From an uncultured Arenicella sp. (GTDB lineage: Bacteria > Pseudomonadota > Gammaproteobacteria > Arenicellales > Arenicellaceae), in NCBI GenBank assembly GCA_938045295.1, contig CALINO010000062.1, positions 1-40,031 of the forward strand: a DNA stretch of 40,031 nt, written 5' to 3'. A program made the position numbers and the translations under genes. The number at the start of each line of letters is the position of its first letter. Position 1 is the stretch's first letter. The notes beneath the pieces were generated by a model, which was not told the origin of the DNA, searched no databases, and worked only from the letters and a program-made list of their open reading frames with translations. Below are positions 7,814 to 16,039 of this stretch, one piece after another.

Positions 7814-8776
7814 CTACTGTTGTTTTGTAAACCAAGACCGCAATAAGCAAACGAACCATTTGAGTCTTGCGTTTACAGCGAGTGGTTTTTCTGTGAGTGC
7901 TTTGTGCCAATAAACAAGTGCGGCTTTAGGTTGCTGTTTGCTCAACACTGAGGCGATAAAATAATTGCCGGCAAATCGGCTGACGGCTTTGTGGCCACCA
8001 ACGTTATCGTTATTCGACTTGTATTGTTTTGCTTGTTCTAAAATAACGGTGTCGTTTTTACCTTGTTGACGCAGCACATTGGCCTGCACCACTAAGTTGG
8101 CTAACTCTGTTTGTTGTTGCTTATGCAACCCACTGATGCCGCTGGCTGAAAACACGGCTTTTTGTAAAACGTCTTCGATAACCGACAACGGGTAGCAGTG
8201 TAATAGCCGCGCCCACAGATCACAATCTTGCGTAAAATAAAATTCAGGTCGATAGCCACCAACTTCCACGTAGTGCGCTTTACGAAACATCACCGACGAA
8301 TGCACCGGTGACTTTAGCTGCCCAGGCTGGGTTGTACTTAACCCTTGAGTGAGCTCTTTTGCACTGTATTGCACATCGTACAATTTGAAGCCTTCTTCGG
8401 TGTGCATGTGTACCCAACAACACACTAACGCCAAACTCTTATCACGCTCTAATGTTTGAGCTTGAGCCAACAAACGCCCAGCTAGCATTTCATCTCCAGC
8501 ATCAACCCGCGCTATGTATTCGTGCTTGGCGTGATTACAGCCGTTAGCTAAAGCAACCGTCAAACCCTGATTGGTTTGATAAATAATATTGAGGCGTGAG
8601 TCCTGATAAGCTGCCAACACGTCATTAACGTCGTCACTGGCACCGTCACTTACCACTACCAACTCTAGCTCCACGCCTTGTTGCGCTAGCACGCTGTCGA
8701 CAGTCAAACGCACGTCATGAGGTTTGTCGTAAACCGACATCACCACACTGACCGATAAAGGTGCAATTGTGCTCAT
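7814..8776 (-). CDS. Family 2 glycosyltransferase
   Basis: A 320-residue GT-A fold transferase. The N-terminal strand SVSVVMSVYDKP leads into DSVLAQQ and VVVSDGASDD, the nucleotide-binding half. The metal-binding position reads RVDAGDEM, a variant of the usual D-x-D-D, and FTQDCDLWARL supplies the downstream acidic motif for the base. The last third is helical, lacks membrane helices and has no recognised domain. Its ATG overlaps the previous GT2 gene by 4 nt (ATGA). It is the last gene of the long pcnB-to-GT array. It probably adds a sugar to a surface glycan on the cytoplasmic side; donor and acceptor are unknown. Confidence 0.85.
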   Translation of the reverse strand: MSTIAPLSVSVVMSVYDKPHDVRLTVDSVLAQQGVELELVVVSDGASDDVNDVLAAYQDSRLNIIYQTNQGLTVALANGCNHAKHEYIARVDAGDEMLAGRLLAQAQTLERDKSLALVCCWVHMHTEEGFKLYDVQYSAKELTQGLSTTQPGQLKSPVHSSVMFRKAHYVEVGGYRPEFYFTQDCDLWARLLHCYPLSVIEDVLQKAVFSASGISGLHKQQQTELANLVVQANVLRQQGKNDTVILEQAKQYKSNNDNVGGHKAVSRFAGNYFIASVLSKQQPKAALVYWHKALTEKPLAVNARLKWFVCLLRSWFTKQQ

Positions 8777-9798
8777 CTGCCCGTGGCCTCTACAACCCTA
8801 GCCGCACGCTGCCAGCCCAACAGGGTGACCAGTTTTAAAAATAGCCAGTGCTGGGGTGTTTTCTTGCCCACGGCTTCAATCGAAATTGTGGTCATGGCTC
8901 GCGCCTCTGAGCTCAAACCGGCTTTGGCACACTGCCTTGCTAATAAAAATGTGTACTTACTGAATTGCGCCCAATCATCCTGCTCTATAGAGCTAGGGCG
9001 GTCATTCAGCTTCATATAATCTTTAGCGTGTTGAAAAATTCTAGCGCGCGACATAGCTCGATGAGCCAACTTATTAGCATCACGAGTGCCGTCAGCCGAT
9101 AAGTGCGCGTCGTCATTAGAAGCATGCCCCTTATGCACTCGGTGTAATGACACAAACTCATCAACAAAAGCTAAACCACCACCCAAACTGGCTATGCGGC
9201 AATCGTACTCCCAGTCTTCTTCGTTCATAGCATCAGACCAAGGGCCTGCCTTTTCAAGTACCGAGCGCCGATACAATGGCGTACTGGTAAACCACCAACG
9301 GTAATATAAAAAAGACGGAAACAACGCGGTATGCGCTACGCCGGTTTCTCTGTGCGCAACCCCTATGGGCTTGGCATCAAACTCAATGACTTCTGTTTTG
9401 CCGTAGGCCGCACTGGCTTGCGGTTGCGATTTTAACGCCGCCACCTGTTGAGCAAATTTAACCGGCAAAAGCACATCGTCGCTGTCTAAGTATTGAATAA
9501 ACTCGCCACGCACGTTTAAACGGCCATGCTCACGCGCCACCCCAGGGCCGGCATTTTTTTGCGTAAACACACGCACTTCTTCATGCTGTTCAGATAACTG
9601 CTTTAATACCGTTGGGGTGTTATCAGTAGAGCCATCATCCACAATAATAATTTCAATCGGGCGATGGGTTTGGGCTAATACTGACTGAACCGCGTCTCTG
9701 ATCATGTCGGGGCGATTAAACACGGGAATAACCGTGCTCACCATATCAGCCTGCACCAATAAGCTCGACGACAAACCACCAGAATTCGGTTTAGCCAT
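8773..9798 (-). CDS. Family 2 glycosyltransferase
   Basis: A 341-residue GT2 protein. The conserved start VSTVIPVFNRPDMIRDAVQSV is preceded by about 18 less conserved residues, so Met19 (9744) is an alternative start. IIIVDDGSTDNT is the first acidic motif, QYLDSDDVLL carries the DxD metal site, and MNEEDWEYDCR the ED base motif. The C-terminal part is helical and soluble. It starts 3 nt after the GT2 gene at 9802 and overlaps the next by 4 nt, so the three transferases are co-translated. A role in building a surface oligosaccharide is inferred from family and grouping. Confidence 0.88.
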   Translation of the reverse strand: MAKPNSGGLSSSLLVQADMVSTVIPVFNRPDMIRDAVQSVLAQTHRPIEIIIVDDGSTDNTPTVLKQLSEQHEEVRVFTQKNAGPGVAREHGRLNVRGEFIQYLDSDDVLLPVKFAQQVAALKSQPQASAAYGKTEVIEFDAKPIGVAHRETGVAHTALFPSFLYYRWWFTSTPLYRRSVLEKAGPWSDAMNEEDWEYDCRIASLGGGLAFVDEFVSLHRVHKGHASNDDAHLSADGTRDANKLAHRAMSRARIFQHAKDYMKLNDRPSSIEQDDWAQFSKYTFLLARQCAKAGLSSEARAMTTISIEAVGKKTPQHWLFLKLVTLLGWQRAARVVEATGR

Positions 9799-9801
9799 AC
9801 A

Positions 9802-10557
9802 TCACGACCGAGCAAAAAATTGAGGCAACTTTGAGCCAAATTTAATCGCAAAAAAGCTAACTGGGTCGCGCTTCAGACCAAGCTTTCGCAGCGCTTTGTA
9901 TGAGCGCCAATTGCTTTTAATCATGATGATGACATTCGCTTGTGATGCCCCGCCAGTGCGCATGTGCACCCATATTTCAGGGCTGTAGTGGCTGCTAATA
10001 TTATGCAGCTCAAACGCTCGTGCACAGAACTCTAAGTCGGCTTGATTACCCAGCTCTGGCTTGAAGTAGCCAATGTTATCAACCGCCTGTTTTTTTAAAT
10101 AAAATGTGGGGTGAGCAGGCATCCAACCTTTAAAACACAAGCCCGGCGTGTAATCTTTAGACCGCCAATGGCGTTGTACTTTGCTGTCATTAAGGTCATC
10201 GAAGTACACCAAATTAGCGTAACAGCCGTCCAGCGAACTATCTTGATGCAGTTCAGCAATACGGCTCAGCACCTCGTTGTGCGCATACACGTCGTCGGCA
10301 TTAAGAAAACCAACCACATCGCCTGACGCCAAACGCAAGCCTTTATTCATGGCATCGTAAATGCCATTGTCTGGCTCGCTAACAAAATGCGCTAATGCAT
10401 CTCGATGCGACTCAATCACCGACACAGTGCCGTCACTAGACCCACCGTCGATAACGATATGTTCAATATCAGAATAAGTTTGCTGAGCCACCGAATTCAA
10501 CGCATCGGCAATCGTGTGCGCGGAATTATAAACAACCGTAATGACGCTTATTTTCAT
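9802..10557 (-). CDS. Family 2 glycosyltransferase (WcaE-like group)
   Basis: A 251-residue GT2 protein. It starts MKISVITVVYNSAHTIADAL and shows HIVIDGGSSDGT, the EPDNGIYDAMNKG motif typical of the colanic-acid type group, and GFLNADDVY as the metal-binding acidic site. GNQADLEFCARA is the likely base region. There is no membrane segment. It begins 22 nt after the rluB stop and is the first of three tightly packed glycosyltransferases, so it probably shares the rluB transcript. The sugar specificity cannot be read from sequence. Confidence 0.88.
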   Translation of the reverse strand: MKISVITVVYNSAHTIADALNSVAQQTYSDIEHIVIDGGSSDGTVSVIESHRDALAHFVSEPDNGIYDAMNKGLRLASGDVVGFLNADDVYAHNEVLSRIAELHQDSSLDGCYANLVYFDDLNDSKVQRHWRSKDYTPGLCFKGWMPAHPTFYLKKQAVDNIGYFKPELGNQADLEFCARAFELHNISSHYSPEIWVHMRTGGASQANVIIMIKSNWRSYKALRKLGLKRDPVSFFAIKFGSKLPQFFARS

Positions 10558-10570
10558 AAATACAGAGACG

Positions 10571-10598
10571 CCGAAAACATTAGCTTGAGCGTTTTCGG
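10571..10598. other. Hairpin at the rluB stop codon
   Basis: CCGAAAAC (10571-10578) is the perfect complement of 10591-10598 around a 12-nt loop that contains the rluB stop codon (10580-10582). No U-run follows, so it is not a standard terminator. It sits exactly at the junction between the housekeeping genes and the glycosyltransferase trio, and could affect mRNA processing or relative expression there. Confidence 0.5.
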
Positions 10599-11632
10599 GT
10601 TACTTTTTTATTGCTCGTTTTCTTTTTGTAGGCTTTACCGCTTGCTCGCTTAGCCGAGCCTGAGCCACTTTCCATGGTCTTTTCAAAATAAGACGCATCT
10701 CGCCCAGCATTTCGCTTGGTGGTTCTCTTAGTAACCCTGTTAGTGGTTCTTTTAGCTTTCTTTTTACCTGACACTCGAGTATTTTTCTCTTGTTGTTGAG
10801 ATGCAAACTTTGGTGATGGCTTAGGTTTATTGCCTGATTTAGCATTACCATCACGGCCAGACGAATAGAGCTGATGAGAAAACTCATCTTGCAAACCAAC
10901 CGCGGTCACCATTTTTTCCAATTGCTTAGGCGCCATCTTACTGACTTTGCCACGCTTCAAATCACGCGTCAGTTTGATGGTTCCGTAGCGCACACGTTTT
11001 AAACGACTGACCGTATGCCCAACCGCATCCCACATACGCCGCACTTCTCGGTTACGGCCTTCTTTAATAATCACGCGATACCAATGATTGGTACCTTCTT
11101 CAGCCATATCCGCCGCCAGCACACTTTCAAATTTGGCCGGTTTGCCATCAATGTCTACGCCTTTACGAGTGAGCTGTTCTAAGGTTTTGTCGCTGGCTCG
11201 GCCTCGAACCCGCACTAAGTACTCACGCTCAAGGCCGGTAGATGGGTGCATCAATTTATTCGCCAGCTCACCATTATTGGTAAACAACAACAAGCCACTG
11301 GTATTGATATCCAAACGCCCAACGGACACCCAGCGACCGTTCATAATGGCTGGCAAGTTTTCAAACACGGTGGGCCGACCCGCTGGGTCTTTGCGTGTGC
11401 AAATTTCACCTTCGGGCTTATGGTAAATCAAAGCTTTGATCGACTCCGAATGCCTTGATGACAAACTCACCAATTTGCCATCAAGCAAAATACGGTCATT
11501 AGCCGAAGCTCTCTCGCCCAGCTTGGCGCGCTTGCCATTTACCGTGATTCGGCCATCGCTAATCCACGTTTCAATTTCACGGCGCGAGCCATGACCTGCA
11601 TGTGCAAGTAATTTTTGTAATTTGTCGTCCAT
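10580..11632 (-). CDS. rluB: 23S rRNA pseudouridine synthase RluB (U2605)
   Basis: A 350-residue member of the RsuA/RluB/E/F family that makes pseudouridine 2605 (E. coli numbering) in 23S rRNA. An N-terminal S4 domain (residues 1-60, KLLAHAGHGSRREIE) precedes the catalytic domain with GRLDINTSGLLLFTN, where Asp108 is the nucleophile. A RLKRVRYGTIKL segment typical of RluB follows. From about residue 250 the protein has a long Lys/Arg/Ser-rich tail ending KKVTRKRSS, probably disordered and RNA-binding. RluE lacks such a tail, and the position after scpA-scpB is classic for RluB. It starts 23 nt after scpB. Confidence 0.93.
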   Translation of the reverse strand: MDDKLQKLLAHAGHGSRREIETWISDGRITVNGKRAKLGERASANDRILLDGKLVSLSSRHSESIKALIYHKPEGEICTRKDPAGRPTVFENLPAIMNGRWVSVGRLDINTSGLLLFTNNGELANKLMHPSTGLEREYLVRVRGRASDKTLEQLTRKGVDIDGKPAKFESVLAADMAEEGTNHWYRVIIKEGRNREVRRMWDAVGHTVSRLKRVRYGTIKLTRDLKRGKVSKMAPKQLEKMVTAVGLQDEFSHQLYSSGRDGNAKSGNKPKPSPKFASQQQEKNTRVSGKKKAKRTTNRVTKRTTKRNAGRDASYFEKTMESGSGSAKRASGKAYKKKTSNKKVTRKRSS

Positions 11633-11655
11633 CGGTCACATTCTTGGCGTGGCGG

Positions 11656-12546
11656 TTATTCTTCAGGGAAGTCTGTGCTTGGTTTTTGGTCTGGCTGTTC
11701 GCCGCTAACGGCTTCCTCTGAATTCAACTCAACTTCAGACTCCAACTCTATATCAGCGTCTTCACCCACACCCTCTTTGGGGTGCAGTTCAACCACTTCG
11801 GCCGATTCTGGTTCAGAAGATTGCTCTTCGCCCATGTCAGCTTCAGGTGTATTAGTTTCGTTTTGCACGCCGTCCATTGGCAAGGTTAAATTCATATCTT
11901 TAGCAATGGCTCTAAGTTCACGCTTTTCGATTAACTCAGGCAACTCGTTCAAACCGGTCATATTGAAATATTCCAAAAAGCCCTGCGTTGTACCAAACAA
12001 TGCCGGGCGGCCAGGAACATCGCGATGGCCAATTTGAGCAATCCAATCTCGCTCTTCGAGCGTACGAATAGTGTCACTGCTAACGCCAACACCACGAATT
12101 TCTTCGATGTCTCCGCGAGTCACCGGTTGGCGATAGGCAATGATCGACAGTGTTTCGAGCAGCGCGCGTGAATATTTAGGCGCTTTATTGCCACTTAGCT
12201 TGCGTAACCACGGTGCGTATTTTTCTTTGGTTTGGTATCGCCAGCCCAAACCAATACGGCGTAACTCAATACCTCGGTTTTCGCATTGCTCTTGTAAAAT
12301 TAGGATAACGTTTTGAATATCTACCTTACTGGGCTGAGCGTCTTCGGGAAACAATGAGGTCAACTTACGAATGCCTAACGGCTCTTTGGCGGCGTACAAC
12401 GCGGCCTCAATAATATTGCTGAGCTCACTATCAACCGGCGGCCGTTCTTTGTCGCTGCCGTTGCCGTCTTTTTTACTGTTCGAGTCTTGCTCTGCGGGTT
12501 CCGCAGCCGCTTGCTCTTTTGCCATTTCCAAGTCTTTTTGTTTCAT
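11656..12546 (-). CDS. scpB: Segregation and condensation protein ScpB
   Basis: A 296-residue kleisin-associated protein that joins ScpA and SMC in chromosome condensation. Two winged-helix domains span about residues 38-210, with ALLETLSIIAYRQPVTRGDIEEIRGV and GRPALFGTTQGFLEYF as family signatures. Both ends are extended. The first ~35 residues are charged and probably disordered, and residues from about 225 to 296 are very acidic (Glu/Asp-rich). A second Met at residue 8 is an alternative start. It lies 58 bp after scpA and 23 bp before rluB, the common order. Confidence 0.93.
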   Translation of the reverse strand: MKQKDLEMAKEQAAAEPAEQDSNSKKDGNGSDKERPPVDSELSNIIEAALYAAKEPLGIRKLTSLFPEDAQPSKVDIQNVILILQEQCENRGIELRRIGLGWRYQTKEKYAPWLRKLSGNKAPKYSRALLETLSIIAYRQPVTRGDIEEIRGVGVSSDTIRTLEERDWIAQIGHRDVPGRPALFGTTQGFLEYFNMTGLNELPELIEKRELRAIAKDMNLTLPMDGVQNETNTPEADMGEEQSSEPESAEVVELHPKEGVGEDADIELESEVELNSEEAVSGEQPDQKPSTDFPEE

Positions 12547-12604
12547 ATTTTTAGCGTCTGTTTGGCTTTATGGTCGATGCATTTTCAGTTAAACGCATCA
12601 TTCA

Positions 12605-13501
12605 TTAAGCCGCTCGTTTAATATGTATGGGGGCCAGTGGCTCGGTTTGCACCACGACTAACATATCGTCTCTGAACAATTCTAATAGGGCAATAAAAGT
12701 CACCACCACGCCTAAGCGGCCTTCGGCTTGGGTAAACAAGTCTTCAAAACGAAGATAGTCTGTTTCTTGCAAACGCTGCAAGATATTCGTCATACGCTCA
12801 CGCATCGACAATACCTCGCGCGATACCTGCATATGCTGATTTGCATCGGCTCTGTCGACAACCGTTTGATACGCCTTCACCAATTGCTCTAACGTCACTT
12901 GAGCTTCTACATCGGGCGGCGTTGGATCGTCAAACAATACCGTTGCTTTAAATAGATCACGCTCCATGCGTGGGCGGTCATCAATTTGATTAGCCGCTTC
13001 GCTAAAACGTTCGTATTCTTGCAAACGCCTGATTAGAGCTGACATCGGATCTTCTTCATCATCAAGATCGTCCTTAGGCTTGGGTAGCAACATGCGTGAT
13101 TTTATTTCACCGAGCAGTGCCGCCATCACCAAATATTCTGCGGCAAGATCTAAGTTTGCAGCGCGCATTATTTCAACGTAAGACATGTACTGACGAGTAA
13201 TGTCGGCCACCGGAATATTTAAAATATCAAGGTTTTGCTTACGAATTAAATACAACAAAAGATCAAGCGGGCCTTCAAAGCTGTCTAACACCACCTCTAG
13301 CGCGTCGGGCGGAATGAACAAGTCTTGCGGCCAGTCGTTCATTACTTCGCCCATGACCACAGCGCGCACGCTCTCGGCAAACGCTAAGTCATCATCAGTG
13401 CCCTCAACGGGCATTGTGCCTTGCGCTTCCGGCTGAGAATCGCCTTCTGGCGGCTCAGGCACGTCGCCTGTCGGCGTATTTTCTTGATCTTCAGGTAACA
13501 T
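12605..13501 (-). CDS. scpA: Segregation and condensation protein ScpA (kleisin)
   Basis: A 298-residue kleisin that bridges SMC heads together with ScpB. After about 65 Pro/Glu/Asp-rich residues the conserved FEGPLDLLLYLIRKQNLDI segment begins (about residue 74), followed by the AAEYLVMAALLGEIKSRMLLP helix. The C-terminal winged helix includes FIALLELFRDDMLVVVQ. Its ATG lies 6 nt after the trpS stop, so the genes are probably coupled; I see no strong Shine-Dalgarno. Confidence 0.93.
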   Translation of the reverse strand: MLPEDQENTPTGDVPEPPEGDSQPEAQGTMPVEGTDDDLAFAESVRAVVMGEVMNDWPQDLFIPPDALEVVLDSFEGPLDLLLYLIRKQNLDILNIPVADITRQYMSYVEIMRAANLDLAAEYLVMAALLGEIKSRMLLPKPKDDLDDEEDPMSALIRRLQEYERFSEAANQIDDRPRMERDLFKATVLFDDPTPPDVEAQVTLEQLVKAYQTVVDRADANQHMQVSREVLSMRERMTNILQRLQETDYLRFEDLFTQAEGRLGVVVTFIALLELFRDDMLVVVQTEPLAPIHIKRAA

Positions 13502-13507
13502 AGATCA

Positions 13508-14728
13508 CTAATAATAGTCTAAATTCATGGTTGCGCGCACCTGCTCCATGGTTTCATCCGCAGTTTCTCGTGCTTTTTCACAGCCATCGGCAATAATATT
13601 GCGCACCAAAGTGGGGTCCTCGATGTACGGTTGCGCGCGCTCAGCGATGTCTTTTTGCTCTTTTAACAGCGCATCAATCAACGGCTGTTTGCAATCAATA
13701 CAGCCGATTCCGGCCGAGCGACAGCCTTCTTCTACCCAATCACGCGTGCTTTGTTCTGAATACACATGGTGAAATTGCCATACCGGGCACTTATTCGGGT
13801 CACCCGGGTCATCTCGGCGCACACGAGCAGGGTCGGTTGGCATGCTTCGTACTGATTTTTCAATGCGCTCAGGGTCGTCACGTAGCGCAATGGTATTGCC
13901 GTAAGACTTAGACATTTTATCGCCATCCAAGCCGGGCAGTTTAGATGCTTCGGTTAGCGAGGCCTCTGGCTCGGTCAAAATAGTACGGCCGCCGCCCTCT
14001 AAATAACCATAAAGGCGCTCTTGCTCAGCATTACTCAAGTTTTGGTTGCTGGCCAATAAGGCATGAGCCTTCTCAAGTGCCTCATGATCACCGCGCTCAG
14101 TATAGGCATTGCGTAAATTTCGATACAGCTTGGCGCCTTTTTTACCCAGCTTTTTAATCGCTTCTTCGGCTTTTTCTTCAAACCCAGATTCACGGCCGTA
14201 AAGGTAATTAAAGCGGCGTGCTATTTCACGAGTTAACTCAATGTGTGGCACTTGATCTTCGCCAACCGGAACTCGCGATGCATGGTAAAGCAAAATGTCG
14301 GCCGCCTGCAGCACTGGGTAGCCCAAAAAACCGTGTGTAGAAAGGTCTTTTTCACTCAGTTTTGCTTGCTGGTCTTTATAGGTGGGTACGCGCTCTAGCC
14401 AACCCAGTGGCGTCATCATTGATAATAACAAATTCAATTCGGCGTGCTCTGGCACTCGCGACTGAATAAACATGGTTGCGCGCGTTGGGTCTACCCCCAC
14501 TGCCAACCAGTCAATCACCATTTCCCAGACATTGGAATTAATGGTTTCTGAGTCCTCTTCATAGAGTGTGGTCAAAGCATGCCAGTCGGCCACAAAGAAG
14601 TAGCAATCGTATTCGTTTTGCAGCTCTACCCAGTTTTTTAACACACCGTGATAATGCCCTAAATGCAAACGCCCAGTGGGGCGCATACCTGAAACGATTC
14701 GATTAGATTGTCCGGGTTTAGAAATCAT
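13508..14728 (-). CDS. trpS: Tryptophanyl-tRNA synthetase
   Basis: A 406-residue class I synthetase charging tRNA-Trp. GRLHLGHY near residues 18-25 is the HIGH motif and GDKMSKSYG near 265-273 is KMSKS. Compared with the ~335-residue E. coli enzyme it is longer, mainly through a charged insert around residues 175-255 before KMSKS. The C-terminal region has the cluster GCRSAGIGCIDCKQ, which could bind metal and occurs in this longer TrpS branch. There is no Shine-Dalgarno upstream of the ATG at 14728, only an AT-rich 94-bp gap after yciO. Confidence 0.95.
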   Translation of the reverse strand: MISKPGQSNRIVSGMRPTGRLHLGHYHGVLKNWVELQNEYDCYFFVADWHALTTLYEEDSETINSNVWEMVIDWLAVGVDPTRATMFIQSRVPEHAELNLLLSMMTPLGWLERVPTYKDQQAKLSEKDLSTHGFLGYPVLQAADILLYHASRVPVGEDQVPHIELTREIARRFNYLYGRESGFEEKAEEAIKKLGKKGAKLYRNLRNAYTERGDHEALEKAHALLASNQNLSNAEQERLYGYLEGGGRTILTEPEASLTEASKLPGLDGDKMSKSYGNTIALRDDPERIEKSVRSMPTDPARVRRDDPGDPNKCPVWQFHHVYSEQSTRDWVEEGCRSAGIGCIDCKQPLIDALLKEQKDIAERAQPYIEDPTLVRNIIADGCEKARETADETMEQVRATMNLDYY

Positions 14729-14798
14729 TGAATAACAAAAAGTAAAATAAAAATTAAGGGGTTAAGAATAACGCCTGCGGGCAAGCAACTCTATAGAT

Positions 14799-14823
14799 AC
14801 CTTTCTTTTTCGAGAAAAAAGGT
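14799..14823. other. Hairpin at the yciO stop codon
   Basis: Read on the minus strand, a 9-bp stem (one G-U pair, then one mismatch and one more pair) forms around a 3-nt loop between 14799 and 14823, touching the TAA stop of the YciO gene at 14823-14825. It has A/T runs inside the stem but no U-run after it. It may be a weak attenuator or processing site between yciO and trpS. Confidence 0.35.
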
Positions 14824-15443
14824 TAACGCAAAAAATCAACATTACCGGCACCTTGACGAACCACGTTCAATGTTCCGTCGTGCCAGTCGATCACGGTTGA
14901 AGGCTGATTGAGGGTCAAACCGGCATCAATCACTAAATCAACGTCGTGCTCCAGCTGGCTACGAATCTGCTCTGGGTCACTCATTGGCAAGCTTTCATTC
15001 GGCAAAATCAAACTGGACGACATGATGGGCTCACCCAGCTCAGCTAACAATGTTTGCACCACCTTATGATCCGGTATGCGAATACCAATAGTGCGGCGTT
15101 TCGGGTGCACCAAGCGGTTAGGCACTGAACGTTTGGCACCTAAAATAAACGTAAACGGACCCGGGGTTAATGATTTAATCAAACGATATTGCTCGTTATC
15201 AATTTTAGCAAATTGCGCCGTCTGTTTTAGCTCATTCGCCACCAGAGTGAAGTTATGATGCCGATCTAACTTACGAAGCTTACGTATTCGGTCAACGGCT
15301 TTTTTGTCGTCTAAATGGCAACCCAATGCATAGCTTGAGTCGGTAGGGTAAGCAATCAACCCGCCCGAGCGAAGTATTTCCGCCGCTTGATCGATTAATC
15401 GCCGCTGCGGATTTTGTGCGTGTATATGAAAATACTGAGCCAT
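14823..15443 (-). CDS. yciO: YciO, Sua5/YrdC-family protein
   Basis: A 206-residue YrdC-domain protein. It opens MAQYFHIHAQNPQRRLIDQA, close to E. coli YciO, followed by the nucleotide-binding YPTDSSYALGC motif, KxR-type residues in RIRKLRKL, the HNFTLV strand, and TPGPFTFIL. The family includes TsaC, which makes threonylcarbamoyl-AMP for the t6A modification. YciO is a close paralogue whose main role is less certain, so the name is by similarity and by placement before trpS-scpA-scpB. The protein is cytosolic. It starts 33 nt after folK. Confidence 0.9.
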   Translation of the reverse strand: MAQYFHIHAQNPQRRLIDQAAEILRSGGLIAYPTDSSYALGCHLDDKKAVDRIRKLRKLDRHHNFTLVANELKQTAQFAKIDNEQYRLIKSLTPGPFTFILGAKRSVPNRLVHPKRRTIGIRIPDHKVVQTLLAELGEPIMSSSLILPNESLPMSDPEQIRSQLEHDVDLVIDAGLTLNQPSTVIDWHDGTLNVVRQGAGNVDFLR

Positions 15444-15476
15444 TGCGCTAACCGCTTATCTTAAAAGAAAGCCCCA

Positions 15477-16007
15477 TTAAAGCCGCAAACGCTGTATGCG
15501 CTGGCCTGAAAAAACAGACGTATCAGTATTCGCATATTGCTTTGCTAGCGTAGGGTTAAGCTCTTGCAATGGTTGCAATACAAACAAGCGCTCATGCATT
15601 CGCGGGTGTGGTACCACTAAGTCGGGCTCACGTATGCGCATGTCAGCATACAGCAATAAGTCGATGTCAATCACTCTAGGGGCATTTTGATTGCCAGCAA
15701 CACGCTGTCGGCCCAATGTACTTTCAATCACCTGCATGGCCTCAAATAAGGCCCGATATGCGCTGCCACTCTGCGTTTCACTGCCAGGCTGATCGTTTAT
15801 CGTTAACTCCAACACACTGTTAATGAACTCAGGCTGATCATCATAACCAACGGGCGACGACTGATACATCGACGACGACCGCCCTGACGTAACGAATGGC
15901 AGTTGATAAAGCATTTGCCGCGCGCTTATTAATTGCTCAACAGCATCGCCTAAGTTGGCCCCTAGGCCTACGTAGGCCAACACCGAATTATTTGAACAAC
16001 GCCCCAT
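15477..16007 (-). CDS. folK: 2-amino-4-hydroxy-6-hydroxymethyldihydropteridine diphosphokinase
   Basis: A 176-residue HPPK transferring pyrophosphate from ATP to 6-hydroxymethyl-dihydropterin in folate synthesis. AYVGLGANLGD near residues 10-20 is the N-terminal signature, SSMYQSSPVGYDDQPEFINSV is the second conserved block, and NAPRVIDIDLLLY matches the metal-binding R-x-I-D-I-D-L motif. VVPHPRMHERLFVL follows as expected. Length is normal. It follows pcnB by 32 nt, an order common in gammaproteobacteria. Confidence 0.95.
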   Translation of the reverse strand: MGRCSNNSVLAYVGLGANLGDAVEQLISARQMLYQLPFVTSGRSSSMYQSSPVGYDDQPEFINSVLELTINDQPGSETQSGSAYRALFEAMQVIESTLGRQRVAGNQNAPRVIDIDLLLYADMRIREPDLVVPHPRMHERLFVLQPLQELNPTLAKQYANTDTSVFSGQRIQRLRL

Positions 16008-16039
16008 ACCCGTCTGCGTGACAATAACGTGCCGCGTGC

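Noticed and set aside
10600-10899. A 99-codon minus-strand frame inside the rluB tail ending in a basic stretch
   Set aside because: It is the shifted reading of the Lys/Arg-rich RluB tail. The RluB frame is continuous and family-consistent, so a frameshift is not needed.
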